Below are positions 7,786 through 18,154 of a stretch of DNA of 64,000 bases, in pieces; the first letter of the stretch is position 1, and every line of letters starts with the position of its first letter. Location: contig CAVUKN010000007.1 of assembly GCA_963742105.1 (NCBI GenBank), positions 1,736,001 to 1,800,000 of the forward strand. The letters run 5' to 3'. A program made the position numbers and the translations under genes. The notes beneath the pieces are model-generated. The model saw nothing but the letters and a program-made list of their open reading frames with translations, did no database searches and was not told the DNA's origin. Source of the DNA: Gp6-AA40 sp963742105. Its GTDB lineage: Bacteria; Acidobacteriota; Vicinamibacteria; Vicinamibacterales; UBA2999.

Positions 7786-8817
7786 ATGCCAAAACCACCA
7801 TCGTCGAGCCAACCGCTAGCCGGTCGTGTCGCCCTCGTCGCCGGGGCGACGCGGGGCGCGGGGCGCGGCATCGCCCGCGCCCTCGGCGAAGCCGGCGCCA
7901 TCGTGTACTGCACTGGCCGCAGCGTGACTGGACAACCGTCGCCGTATGGTCGCCGGGAGACCATCAACGAGACCGCGACGATGGTCAAGGCCGCGGGCGG
8001 CGTCGCGATCGCGCGCCGCGTCGATCACACGAGCGAAAGAGAGGTGGGCGCACTGATCCGTCGCATCATGCGTACCCACAAACGCCTCGACATCGTCGTC
8101 GACAGCGTCGCTGGCGAGGATCCGCTGATGAAGCAGTACGGCTTCCTGTGGGAAGCCGATCTCACCTCCGCCGATGCCATCTTCCGCCAGGGACTGACGT
8201 CGCGGATCATCACGGCGAAGCATGCCGCACGCGCGATGATGCCCGCGAGACGCGGGCTCATCGTGGAGGTCACTGAGAACGACATGATTGGCGGAGGCGG
8301 CACGCCGATGGCCCAGGCCATCAAGATGGCGCAGAAGGTACTGCCGCTCTTCTGGGCCGCGGAGCTCGCGCCGTATGACATCACGACGGTGGCGGTCACG
8401 CCCGGTTTTCTCCGGTCGGAGTCGATGCTCGAGCACTTTGGCGTCAGCGAACCCGACTGGCGTGAGGGCGGCAAGACGGATTCGAACTTTCTCGAATCGG
8501 AATCGCCGTTGTTCGTCGGCCGCGCGATCGCCGCGCTCGCCGCGGACCCGAAGGTGGGGAATCGCACCGGCATGTTGTACGGATCGTGGGAACTGGCCCG
8601 GGACTACGGCGTGATCGACTATGACGGCCGCCGACCCGATTGGGGCCGTCACCAGATCGATTTTTCTGTTCTTCCGCCGGCGTGGATCGATCTCTTCCGC
8701 ACCGGAGCCGACCTCGAGCTCGAGTGGCTGACTGCTCTCGCGTCACGAACTCGACAGTTCAGGAAAAAGATTCCGCCGCCGGCGCGCGCGCAACGAAAGC
8801 GCAAGACGACCAACTGA
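7786..8817 (+). CDS. Short-chain dehydrogenase/reductase-like protein
   Basis: 343 residues from ATG 7786 (MPKPPSSSQPLAGRVALVAG). The Rossmann nucleotide-binding pattern GATRGAGRGIA is clear, followed by TGRSV and the acidic strand LDIVVDSVAGED. At the catalytic position the family YxxxK reads AQAIK: the Lys is kept but the Tyr is replaced, so normal SDR proton transfer is doubtful. A C-terminal extension after about residue 270 is longer than in simple SDRs and ends in a very basic tail. A TACAAT box lies 14 bases before the start. It could be a non-classical reductase or a binding protein. Confidence 0.8.
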   Translation: MPKPPSSSQPLAGRVALVAGATRGAGRGIARALGEAGAIVYCTGRSVTGQPSPYGRRETINETATMVKAAGGVAIARRVDHTSEREVGALIRRIMRTHKRLDIVVDSVAGEDPLMKQYGFLWEADLTSADAIFRQGLTSRIITAKHAARAMMPARRGLIVEVTENDMIGGGGTPMAQAIKMAQKVLPLFWAAELAPYDITTVAVTPGFLRSESMLEHFGVSEPDWREGGKTDSNFLESESPLFVGRAIAALAADPKVGNRTGMLYGSWELARDYGVIDYDGRRPDWGRHQIDFSVLPPAWIDLFRTGADLELEWLTALASRTRQFRKKIPPPARAQRKRKTTN

Positions 8818-8878
8818 ACGGAACGCCGCGAAACCGGTCGCGTTCATGGGCGCGGTGAATCTGCGTTAAGGTGACAGC

Positions 8879-11585
8879 ATGCCCGCCGACCCGCACAAAC
8901 CCTTGCGAGAGGACGTGCGGCTGCTCGGCGAACTGCTCGGCAGCGTGTTACGCACTCACGAAGGCCAGGCTCTCTATGACCAGGTCGAACGTGTACGCGC
9001 GCTGGCCAAGGGCGCACGCGGCGGCCGCGAGGATGACTTCCAGGATCTGGCCGACGAACTGTCGACGCTGCCAGTAGACGCCGCGCTTCCCGTCTCACGA
9101 GCCTTCGCTCACTTCCTGAATCTCGCCAACATCGCGGAACAGCATCACCGCGCCCGTCGTCGGCGAGCGCACCAGGCAGAGCCCACCGGCCAGCCGCAAC
9201 GCGGATCGTGCGAGGACAGTTTCACTCGCCTCGTCAACGCCGGCATCAGCCGCGAGCGGCTGCACGATGCGGTCTGTGCCCTGCAGATCGAACTGGTCCT
9301 CACGGCGCACCCCACGGAAATATCGCGGCGCACGCTGGTGCAGAAGCACAATCGCATCGCCGCTGCGCTCGACCGTCGCGATCGGCCGGACCTGACGCAA
9401 ACCGAGCACGACGAGGTGGTAGCGACGCTCCTGCGCGAGGTGATGGCGGCGTGGGGCACCGAGGAGGTTCGGCCGGAACGTCCGAGCGTGCTCGACGAGG
9501 TGCGCGCCGGCCTTGTCGTGTTCGAGCAGAGCCTGTGGCACGCCGTGCCGCAATATCTCCGCGAGGTGGATCGAGCCCTTCACGCCACGACCGGACGCGG
9601 CCTTCCAGATGGTGTATCCCCGATCCGGTTCGGATCCTGGATCGGCGGCGATCGCGACGGCAATCCCAACGTCACCCCCGACGCGACCTGGCGTACCACC
9701 TTGCTCCATCGCTGGATGGCGGCCGACCTGTACGTGAGGGAAATCGCGGCGCTCCGCGACGAGCTCTCGCTCGGCGATGCCACGCCCGAACTGCGCGACG
9801 CTGCCGGCGGTCATCGCGAGCCCTATCGCGAGCTGTTGCGCGGCGTCCGCAATCGCCTGACGGTTACACGCGCGGCCATCGAGGCGGCCCTTGATGTCAC
9901 TCACTCGGATAGTGAGCAGCATGATTCCGAAGGGCAACGAGGGCCGGACAGGATTAGCCCCACCGGCACGCAACCCTACGAACGTGCCAGCGAATTCGAA
10001 GCGGTGCTGGAACTGTGCGATCGTTCTCTCCGCGCCACAGGTTACGGCGCCATCGCCGACGGCCGGCTGCTCGACCTGCGCCGCCGTCTGACCGTGTTCG
10101 GACTCGTGCTGGCACGGCTCGACATCCGTCAGGATTCGGCGCGCCACGCGGAAGCGCTGTCGGCGATCACCGACGCCCTCGGACTCGGACCTATGAGCAA
10201 TGGGACGAAGCGGCCCGGGTCGCCTTTCTGGTCGGCGAACTGGACAGTCGCCGTCCACTGACACCCCGCGATCTGCAACCCTCCGATACGGTTTCCGACA
10301 CACTGAACACGTTCCGCATGATTGCGCGCCTGCCCTCCGACTCGCTGGGCGCCTACGTGATCACGATGGCGAGCCGGGCGTCCGACGTGCTCGCGGTCGC
10401 GCTGCTGCAGCAGGAAGCGGGCGTCCAGAGTCCGCTGCGCAGTCGTTCCGCTTTTCGAAACCTCGCGCGACCTCGAGAACGCGGCACACGTGCTCGACGA
10501 ACTGCTGGCGATTCCCCGGTATCGCGACGCGATCCGCGGACGTCAGGAGGTGATGATCGGCTACTCCGATTCGGCCAAGGACGTCGGTCGACTGGCCGCG
10601 AGCTGGGACCTGCACAAGGCGCAGGAAGCGATCGTCGACACCTGTCGACGTCACGTCGTCCAGGTCACGCTCTTCCATGGCCGTGGCGGCAGCGTGGGAC
10701 GAGGTGGCGGCCCGACACACCTGGCGATCCTGTCGCAGCCCGCCGGCTCGATCGACGGCACCATCCGCGTCACCGAGCAGGGCGAGATGCTGCAGGCGCT
10801 GTTCGGCCTTCCCGACATCGCGCTACGGACGATGGAGGTGTACACGAGCGGGACGCTCGAGGCGTGGTTGACACCGGCACCGCCAGCGCGGCGCGAGTGG
10901 CGCGAGTGCATGGACCGGCTGCGCGACGCCGCACGTACCGCGTTTCGCGGCCTCGTCTACGAGCATCCGCGGTTCGTCGAGTATTTCCACGCGGCCACGC
11001 CCGAAGCGGAGCTCGCCGAAATGAACATCGGCAGCCGCCCGGCGCGTCGTCCGGCCGGCGCTTCCGATAGTCGGGGTCAGGAGCCTGCGCGCGATCCCGT
11101 GGCAGTTCGCCTGGACACAGACGCGGCTGCTCCTCGGTGCCTGGCTCGGTGCGGAGGAAGCGCTCGAGCAGGCGCTCGCCCGCGGCGAGCGCGATCAGCT
11201 TCGAACGATGTATCGCGACTGGCCGTACTTCCGATCGGTGATGCAGTTGATCGAGATGGTCCTGGCGAAGAGCGACGCCCGCATTGCGGCCGAGTACGAC
11301 CGGCGGCTGGTGCCGGCGGAGCTGCAGCCGCTTGGCGCCGAACTCCGGGCCCGGCTCGACCGAGTGATTGCCGGGGTGCTCGAGGTAACCGGACATCGCA
11401 CGCTGCTCGAGTCGAATCCGGTGCTGCGCCGCTCGATTGATGTCCGTAATCCCTACGTGGACCCGATCAACCTCGTTCAGGTCGAACTGCTCCGCCGCTA
11501 CCGCGAACAGCCCGACGATCGCGTCAAGGCTGCGCTGCTCGTCACGATCAACGGCGTCGCGGCGGGAATGCGGAACACCGGTTAA
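8879..11585 (+). CDS. ppc: Phosphoenolpyruvate carboxylase, three frame breaks in this sequence
   Basis: Carboxylates phosphoenolpyruvate with bicarbonate to oxaloacetate, an anaplerotic step. The full-length enzyme (about 900 residues) can be read, but only by changing frame near 10195, near 10450 and near 11065. Diagnostic motifs are all present: VLTAHPTEISRRTL, FGSWIGGDRDGNPNVT, EVMIGYSDSAKDVGR, LFHGRGGSVGRGGGPTH, IRVTEQGE and the invariant ending MRNTG. Because every catalytic motif survives, base-level errors in the sequence are a better explanation than a dead gene. A long inverted repeat begins at the stop codon. Confidence 0.92.
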
Positions 11586-11646
11586 TTGAACCGGGTTGAA
11601 TTTAAGGACGTCACACCCAGCCCTTAATTCAACCCGGTTCAATTAA
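11582..11646 (+). terminator. Long inverted repeat at the 3' end of ppc
   Basis: A 26-base left arm (11582-11607) pairs with a 25-base right arm (11622-11646) with one bulged T around a 14-base loop. The arms start TTAATTGAACCGGGTTGAAT and overlap the ppc TAA. It is AT-richer than the surroundings and has no T-run, so it may be a processing or stability hairpin rather than a classical terminator. Confidence 0.6.
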
Positions 11647-11868
11647 CGAGGATTTCCTGTTATCGTGAATTCATCCGCCGCAGGTTCGCGGCGCTCAAAC
11701 AAAGGCTTGTAGCGACCACGCTTCCTTGTCCTCCGATGCCTCATCAGGTGGACTGTTTCGGGAGCCATGCGTGACGACCACGTCATGAATCGGTCGCGGC
11801 CGGGAGGTGCATACATGGCAAATAGCACCGGAGGCAGTCGTTAGACTCCTCCTTTCGAGCAAGATCAG

Positions 11869-11900
11869 AGGGCCGGCAGCATAGCCGGCCCTTTGTTTGT
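11869..11900 (+). terminator. Rho-independent terminator, TTTGTACG-tail type
   Basis: Perfect 9-bp stem AGGGCCGGC / GCCGGCCCT, 6-base loop, tail TTGTTTGTACGGG. The tail is shared with the terminators at 19759 and 20163. The 11647-11868 stretch before it has no convincing gene. It does hold a nine-codon ORF (ATG 11815) behind a strong GGAGGT and a smaller GGAGG/CCTCC hairpin, so a short transcript may end here. Confidence 0.6.
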
Positions 11901-11915
11901 ACGGGCTGATGGCCG

Positions 11916-12928
11916 TCAGTTCGTCGCGCCGAACACCCTGATTTCCTCTGGCTCCGTCGTGAACTGTTCAGCCGACCCTGTCTTCTCAACCGACTCGACG
12001 CGGATCCGGCCAGCGGTCGCGACGCCCGCCCGATAGGCGGGGACGCCACCCTTCGCGCTCAGTCGCGCCGTGCCGGATGTGACGAACGTGCGCGCGACCA
12101 GCCTGATTGCGCCGCCCGAGCCACCGGCGCCACCCTGGGCGCATGTGCGATCGGCGGGCTCCCCGCCCGGCCCTCCATCAGCGACGATCTGAAAATCCTG
12201 GAGCGTGAACCGGCCGTTGGCCTTAATCACCAGCGCTCCGCCGCCGCCGCCGCCACCGCCACCCAGACACGCCGGCTCGAACCCGAAGCCGGAGCCGCCG
12301 CCGCCGCCGGATCCGCCGTCAGCGGCTGCAGATCCGGTGCGCCGGTGAACGTCCCGCCGATCGCCTCGACGTTCGTGGTTGCGCCCCATCCGCCGCCCGG
12401 GCCTTCGCCGTTGCCGCCGGGCGTCAAGGCGCCGATACCCAGCGGCTGCCCGTGACCGCGTCCACCCCGAAACGCACCAGGGCCGCCGTTTCCGCCAACG
12501 CCGACACCGCGGGCAACGGTTGCCGCCTCGCCGCTGCTGCCGGCCACCGTCAGGGTTCCGCAGCAGGTCGCTCCCCGCAGCAGGACATCGCCGGCCACCA
12601 GGACTGTTACCGGAGTGTTGGCCGCGTTCGGGCGGAAGCTGATGGTAAAGGCACCGTCCACGACGATGCGGCTGAACCTGAGCACACCATCGGGCGGCAA
12701 TGCCAGCATGATCGTGCCGGACTTGCACGCGGACGCACATCCGGTACTGCCGGCGGGGTAGGTCTGTGGATCACTGGCGTCGAACGCGGTCAGGGTATCT
12801 CGGGCACAGCCGCAGAGATCGACGACCCCTTGCGCCAGGGCTGGCGTCGTCGCCGCGAGAAGACAGACCAGGGCCAGCCGAATCCATAGCGGAACCGGGT
12901 GCTTTCCGCACCAATCGTCGAAACGCAT
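11916..12928 (-). CDS. Secreted glycine-rich surface protein, one frame break
   Basis: Start at ATG 12928 gives MRFDDWCGKHPVPLWIRLAL and a signal peptide ending ATTPALAQ. The mature protein starts VVDLCGCARDTLTAFDASDP with several Cys (CGC, CASACKSG, ATCCG). It then becomes a beta-strand and glycine-repeat region (GVGVGGNGGPGAFRGGRGHG, later LGGGGGGGGGALVIKANG, GGAGGSGGAIRLVA). Reading it through needs a shift near 12310, inside GCC-repeat DNA. The alternation of hydrophobic strands with GG-rich turns resembles myxobacterial and acidobacterial cell-surface proteins with solenoid-like folds. No enzyme motif is seen. Confidence 0.65.
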
Positions 12929-12990
12929 GAGGGCTCTCGATCTGTACAGATTTCGGCACAGGACAATCTCCGGATACCATTGCTCCGCCG

Positions 12991-14049
12991 ATGGGATTCC
13001 GCATCGTCGCGACGGGGGTAGTGGCGTTCCTCTTGTCAGTGAGCGCACTGGCCAGCCGGAACCTCGTCATCTATTTCATCGACGTCGAAGGCGGTCAATC
13101 GACGCTGATGATCACGCCTGCCGGAGAGTCGATGCTGATCGACACCGGATATGCTATTCGCGGCCAGCGGGGTGCTCCCCCGCCGCCTGAGGGCGCCACG
13201 ATCGGCAGAGATGCGCAGCGCATCCTGACCACCATCAAGCAAGCCGGTCTCGAACGAATCGACTACCTGCTCATCACCCACTTCCACTCGGATCATGCGG
13301 GCGCGGTTCCTGAGTTGGCCGCGCGGATTCCGATCGGCACGTTCATCGACTACGGCGACCCGCTCGGATTCGATCGGCTCACCGTCAGCAGCTTTCGTGC
13401 GTACGAACCAGTCCGGGCCGCAGCGGCGCGGCACATCGTGGCCCGAGCCGGCGACCGGCTCCCACTGAAGGGAATCGACGCGGATGTGGTCAGTGCCGGC
13501 GGCACGTTGATGTCGAAACCGATCGGCAACGGCGACCTGAACCCGGCGTGCGTGGATGTCGAGGATCATGTCGAGGACGGCACCGAGAACTACCGCTCGA
13601 TCGGCGTGCTGTTCCGTTACGGGGCCTTTCGCTTTCTTGATGTCGGAGACCTGAGCGGGAACACGCTTACCCGGCTCGGCTGCCCCCGAAACATGATCGG
13701 CAATGTTTCTGCCTACCTCATCGCCCATCACGGCGATTACGACACCAGCGTCCCATCTCTCTATGCGGCGCTGCAGCCGCAGGTGTCGATCATGAACAAC
13801 GGTGCGACGCGCGGGGGAGACCGGAACGCCTTCCTGGCAGCCCGTCACGCCCCCGGCGCCGATCTCTGGCAGCTCCACCCGTCTCGGTTTCCCGATGCCG
13901 CCAACGCTCCCGACGAGTTCATCGCGAACGTCGATGACGGCACGAGTACGTCGTTCGGCCTCGTCCTGACCGCGTCGGACGATGGCAGCTTCCGGATGAC
14001 CAATCCTCGTACGAGCTTCACCAAGACCTATCCCAAACGGCACCACTGA
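12991..14049 (+). CDS. Secreted metallo-beta-lactamase-fold hydrolase (ComEC C-terminal-like)
   Basis: 352 residues with an N-terminal signal peptide (FRIVATGVVAFLLSVSALAS). The fold begins LVIYFIDVEGGQSTLMITP, the usual first strand of the ComEC/Rec2 C-terminal group, followed by MLIDTGY. The metal-binding motif THFHSDHAG supplies HxHxDH, with later ligands in FLDVGDLSG and LIAHHGDYD. Substrate is unknown; related domains act as nucleases or phosphodiesterases. Intact, divergent from the glycine-rich protein (62 bases between starts). Confidence 0.85.
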   Translation: MGFRIVATGVVAFLLSVSALASRNLVIYFIDVEGGQSTLMITPAGESMLIDTGYAIRGQRGAPPPPEGATIGRDAQRILTTIKQAGLERIDYLLITHFHSDHAGAVPELAARIPIGTFIDYGDPLGFDRLTVSSFRAYEPVRAAAARHIVARAGDRLPLKGIDADVVSAGGTLMSKPIGNGDLNPACVDVEDHVEDGTENYRSIGVLFRYGAFRFLDVGDLSGNTLTRLGCPRNMIGNVSAYLIAHHGDYDTSVPSLYAALQPQVSIMNNGATRGGDRNAFLAARHAPGADLWQLHPSRFPDAANAPDEFIANVDDGTSTSFGLVLTASDDGSFRMTNPRTSFTKTYPKRHH

Positions 14050-14164
14050 CGAGGGAGTCGCCCCGCGACCCGGATGAGCCCAGGCAGTTTGAGTCCGGGG
14101 TTGGAGGAGCAGTCGTTGGGATTTGTGATCTGACTGCCGGTCGGAACCGCCCGGCGTCGGGTTG

Positions 14165-14170
14165 TATACT
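14165..14170 (+). promoter_or_regulatory. -10 box TATACT immediately before a start codon
   Basis: TATACT ends 9 bases before the ATG at 14180, a geometry expected for a leaderless or near-leaderless transcript. No clear Shine-Dalgarno is present. Confidence 0.45.
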
Positions 14171-14179
14171 GCCCGATCG

Positions 14180-15406
14180 ATGCAGCCCGCGAGTCGAATA
14201 GCAATTTCGATCTTCATCACAGTGGCCGTCGCGACCGCCGCTCGCGCCCAGGCGCCAGGGCCGACGTCGCGCCCCGGTACGGTTGTCATCACGGGGCTTC
14301 TAAAAACGGTTGACGGCACCCCGGCCGCGGACGTCCGTGTCTCCGCGCTGGTGGCGCCGCCTGAAGCGGTTCGCCCTGAGGAGGGTATTCGCGCCCAGGA
14401 CGGCATTCAGTACTACCTGGCGCCGCCGCCTGTCCGCACGGTCCTGACCGACAAGGACGGCCGTTACCGCATCACGAACCTTCCGCCCGGCCGGTACCTC
14501 GTGGCCGCGGGTCTACCCGGCCAGGACACGTACTATCCCGACGCGGTCGATGCGCACGGCGCCAAGGTCCTCACGCTGGCGGCGGACTCGACCGGGTCTG
14601 CGGATTTCGCCCTGGTTGCGCCGCTTGCGGGCCGGATCAGCGGCCGTGTGGTTCCGCCTCCCGAACCGAACGTCCAGGAGAACGCCATCCTCTCCGGTGT
14701 GTTCCTGACCGAGCTCGTCGAGGCACCGGTACACCCGGACGGCACGTTCGAGTTCGGACGCGTTCCCGAAGGGACTTACCTCGTCGACCTCTTCCCAACC
14801 GTGCCAGGGCTCAAGTCCGTGCTCTTCGACGTGGATCGGAACGACGTGAGCAATCTCCAGCTGACGCGTCCCAAGCTCTACACCGTCAGTGGCCGGTTCA
14901 ACGTCGCACGCGGACCCTTGCCGTGGGCATTGTTCGCGTTCTACACGGATACGAGCTACGCCGCCGCCGACATCAAGGATGACGGCACGTTCACCGTGAA
15001 GCTGCATTCAGCGACGCACTTCCCTGACCTTGGCGGCATGCCGAGCGACTACGAGATGGCGCGCGTTCGAATCGGCAATCGCGACGTCTCGAAGGGGCTG
15101 GTCGTCGCAGACCGTGACATTTCGGGCGTTGTCGTTGACGTGGCGGCGCCGGCCAATCTCCCGCGGCTGCGCGGGCGAGTCACCGGATTGCCGGCGAATC
15201 GCCTCTCGTCTCTGCGCGTCGAAATCAACGGACCGATCTTCGGCGTGCTTCAGGCACCGGTCCGCGCCGACGGGTCCTTCGTATTCGAGAACATCACACC
15301 GGGGGCGTACTGGTTGAAGATCCCGCAGGCGCCGCAGCTCGAGCCGATCTACATCGCGGTGGACTGGGATGGCGCGGACGTCACGGTGGCCGTGCCGCCG
15401 CGATGA
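14180..15406 (+). CDS. Secreted protein with carboxypeptidase-regulatory-like domains
   Basis: 408 residues from ATG 14180 (MQPASRIAISIFITVAVA), with a signal peptide ending ARAQAPG. Several beta-sandwich modules follow: VVITGLLKTVDGTPAADVRV with TDKDGRYRITNLPPGRYLVA, then GRISGRVVPPPE with HPDGTFEFGRVPEGTYLVDL, then VSGRFNVARGP, and a last LRGRVTGLP with RADGSFVFENITPGAYWLKI. This is a string of CarboxypepD_reg-type repeats, common in secreted acidobacterial proteins; it has no catalytic signature and probably serves adhesion or envelope structure. The frame is intact. Confidence 0.8.
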   Translation: MQPASRIAISIFITVAVATAARAQAPGPTSRPGTVVITGLLKTVDGTPAADVRVSALVAPPEAVRPEEGIRAQDGIQYYLAPPPVRTVLTDKDGRYRITNLPPGRYLVAAGLPGQDTYYPDAVDAHGAKVLTLAADSTGSADFALVAPLAGRISGRVVPPPEPNVQENAILSGVFLTELVEAPVHPDGTFEFGRVPEGTYLVDLFPTVPGLKSVLFDVDRNDVSNLQLTRPKLYTVSGRFNVARGPLPWALFAFYTDTSYAAADIKDDGTFTVKLHSATHFPDLGGMPSDYEMARVRIGNRDVSKGLVVADRDISGVVVDVAAPANLPRLRGRVTGLPANRLSSLRVEINGPIFGVLQAPVRADGSFVFENITPGAYWLKIPQAPQLEPIYIAVDWDGADVTVAVPPR

Positions 15407-15502
15407 GCAGATGTCGACGTGCGTGGGGCGGGCGTTTGTCAGGATCGCGGACCTGACAGGGTCGGCGCCACGCCAGTAATGGGGACGGTCACAGGAGAAG
15501 TT

Positions 15503-16694
15503 ATGCATCGGATGTTGCGGACGATGAGCAGCGCGCTGCTGGGTACGGCGGCGGCAGCAGTCTTCGTCACCACGGCGCTATGGTCAGGCCCCCTCGATTC
15601 TGGGAGCTCCGAGCGAGGCGAACAACTTCATCGAGACGCCGAAAGGCTGGGTGCAGCCGAAGACGCCGTGGGGCGACCCGGACATCCAGGGTATGTGGCC
15701 GATCTCCTACGTTGGGACGGTGCCGTTGGAGCGGTGCTCGGGCGGCGGCCGGCCAGGTGGTCCGCCCTGCGACCCGAACAAGGCATGGCTCACTGAAGAC
15801 GAGTACAAGCAGCGCGTCGACGCCGCGCTCGGTCGCGGCGACGTCGGCCGTCAGCTGATCGAGCAGGGCAACTATGGCCGCGCACTGCTCAGCGGCGTCA
15901 CCGACCCGACGTTCCCCCAGCGCCAGACGTCGCTCATCGTCGATCCGCCGAACGGCCGGCTGCCTGAGCTCACGGAAGAGGGGAAGCGCCGCGCGAAGGA
16001 CATGCGCAGCAGCTGGGGCTTGCCCGGCGAGAAACTGACCTTCGACTGGGTCACGGATTTCGACAGCTGGGACCGCTGCATCACGCGCGGCATGCCTTCG
16101 TCTATGTTCCCGTATCGCTACAACAACGGGCTGCGGATCATGCAGGCGCCCGGCATGGTCGTGCTCGACCTCGAAATGATCCACGACTCGCGCATCGTCT
16201 ACACGGATGGCCGGCCGCCGCTCCCGAAATCAATCAAGCAGTACATGGGCGAGTCGCGAGGCCACTGGGAAGGCAACACGCTCGTCGTCGTGACCACGAA
16301 TTATCACGAGGGACCCTCCGGGACCAACATCGGGGTCGCAGGGTCACCGCAGGGTAACCGGTGGCCCGTCAGCGATCAGATGAAGACGACGGAGAAGTTC
16401 ACCCGTCTCGGTAAGGATTTCCTGCTTTACGAAATCAAGACCGAAGACCCCGTCATCATGACGCGGCCGTACACCGTCCGTTTCCCGATCAAACTGGACA
16501 ACACGTACGACTGGTGGGAATACGCGTGCCACGAGGGTAACAGCGTGATCCCGAACTACGTGACGACCTCACGGTTCGAGCGCGCGAACCCGCAGCCTGC
16601 CGACGCGAATCCCGGTCCGGCCCGTGGCGGCGCCGGGCGGTGGCGGCGCAGCACCCCAGGGCGGCGGAAGAGGGCAGTAGAAAGTCAGAAGTGA
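15503..16694 (+). CDS. Secreted 'WGDPDIQG' family protein, paralogue 1, frame break in signal peptide
   Basis: A good Shine-Dalgarno (AGGAG) precedes ATG 15503 and the signal peptide MHRMLRTMSSALLGTAAAA. The frame must shift near 15580 to continue into YGQAPSILGAPSEANNFIET, which matches paralogue 2. The rest is intact: PKTPWGDPDIQGMWPISYVG, LTEDEYKQR, RQTSLIVDPPNGRLPELTEE, MIHDSRIVYTDGRPPLPKSI, GESRGHWEGNTLVVVTTNY and the final YACHEGNS. This pattern defines a large secreted family of soil bacteria with no assigned function that I know of. The stop codon lies inside a GAAAGT heptamer array. Confidence 0.75.
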
Positions 16695-16746
16695 AAGTCA
16701 GAAGTAGAAAGTCGAAAGTGGAAAGTAGAAAGTACTTTCCACTTTC
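16680..16746. repeat. GAAAGTN heptamer array with a perfect 14-bp inverted repeat, between convergent genes
   Basis: Units GAAAGTC, AGAAGT, GAAAGTC, AGAAGTA, GAAAGTC, GAAAGTG, GAAAGTA, GAAAGTA run from 16680 to 16734. Within them GAAAGTGGAAAGTA (16714-16727) pairs perfectly with TACTTTCCACTTTC (16733-16746) around a 5-base loop. The array contains the stop codons of both convergent genes (TGA 16692-16694 on plus; TGA at 16745-16747 on minus), so it probably acts as a bidirectional terminator. Confidence 0.85.
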
Positions 16747-17882
16747 AATTTTTGACTTTGAACTTCGCCACTATTCCTCTGACGTCTTTAGCGACGACCG
16801 CCCACCCCACCTCTCGCATCTCCAGGATCAGAATTCCAAACAACATCGCGGTGCACAGCGGTAGCGTCGAGTTGAACCGCATCACGCCGAACGACAGCTC
16901 GTACGCGGCGATGCTGATCGCTGCCGCCGCGGTGCGGAGCGCACGCTTGTCGGGGACCAGCAACACCACCAGGAGATGCCGGGCGACGTTCATCTTGAAC
17001 GCGAGCAGCATCGCGATCGGCACCAGGCTCCACCCGACCCAGTCTTCCAGATCGAACTGACGTCGCACGGCGACGTACGACAGCAGCAGCGCAAACGGGA
17101 CGCTGACCGTCACACCACCTACGGTCTGCCACCACCCACCCTTGAGCTCGTTCTGAAAACTGAAGATGTAGAGGTAATTCGGCAGCACGAAGTACGGCAA
17201 CACGAACCCGGCCAGCAGCACGGCCCCGAACGCGAGCGCAGTGACCCGCCGCATACCAGCAAGCCGTTGTCGCGTAGTACAGCGGCGACACCTTGACCGC
17301 GGTCGCCAGCGCCATCAGCACATGCGTCGCCTGCGGCCGGCGCCGAGCAAGGCTGAGCGCCGTCATGACGATCACCAGCATGATGATGTAGGTGCAGTCC
17401 TGGACGTAAGTGAACCGGTAGCCGAAGTACAGACCGCAGACGCCAAGCAGGACGAACACGTACCACCGGGTGCGCAGGCAGTACCACGCGGCCTCGACAA
17501 GGAACGTCACGGCCAGCATCAGGATCAGCCCGTAGAAGCCGATGCCGGTCCGCTCACCGATCCAATAGATCGCCGCCTCGATCAGCAGCGCCGCCGGAGG
17601 ATAAGGCGCCGACGCTTCCTTGCTCCACGTTCGGGCCTCCAGTTCGGTCTGCGGCACCCCGTGCTTCGTGTACATGTCGCGCCAGTCGTGCAGGACCACC
17701 TTCGCCTCGTACATATCGGCGATGGTGTCCGTCCCGTAGTCTGCCGGCTGAGCGATGCCACGCAGAATCGGGTTCGTGGCGTAATCGAGATACGCACGCG
17801 GGACGTAACTAAGACAAAGAGCGGCGAGTGCGGCAGCCACGCCGATGACTGCGAGCCGCTGGGTGACTGGACGGCACCCCAT
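16745..17882 (-). CDS. Polytopic membrane protein, glycosyltransferase-87/DUF2029-like, one frame break
   Basis: Start at ATG 17882 (MGCRPVTQRLAVIGVAAALAAL); an upstream start at 17978 is possible. About ten hydrophobic helices are visible. A periplasmic loop after helix 1 carries YGTDTIADMYEAKVVLHDWR and a Pro-rich YPPAALLIEAAIYW. This layout, with an acidic first loop and many helices, is that of polyprenyl-phosphate mannosyltransferase-like GT87 proteins. The frame shifts near 17260, after KVSPLYYATTACWY, into MRRVTALAFGAVLLAGFVLP. Its last codons lie in the convergent palindrome. Confidence 0.6.
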
Positions 17883-18154
17883 CAGGTGCCTGTCCCAGAC
17901 AGCCAACCAGCTAGTGGATGCCACCACCGGCGGAGCCCGGCGCCCAGCGCTTCCCGGCATCGGACTGTTGCTCAGCATCGGCGTAAGGGGGTCCGTGGAG
18001 AGATCGTTGCGCCGACCTCGAATTCTGGCCGCGCGAAAGTGGTGTCATTCACGGTGAAGATGCCGGAGCCGGGATCTGGACCTGACGCATCGGCCATTGG
18101 TACGTTAGAGTTTACGGCCGGCGCCCCACACCAGCCGGCGCTACAGGAGAGCAT

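Noticed and set aside
10190..10460. Programmed frameshift in ppc
   Set aside because: ppc is not known to use recoding, no slippery heptamer with a downstream structure is evident, and many unrelated genes in the window show the same defect.
11643..11828. 61-codon minus-strand ORF between ppc and the glycine-rich gene
   Set aside because: It starts beside the plus-strand Shine-Dalgarno and ends in the ppc inverted repeat; no motif, and its own ribosome-binding site is poorly placed.
12240..12330. GCC/CCG trinucleotide run as a regulatory repeat
   Set aside because: It is explained by glycine codons of the secreted glycine-rich protein.
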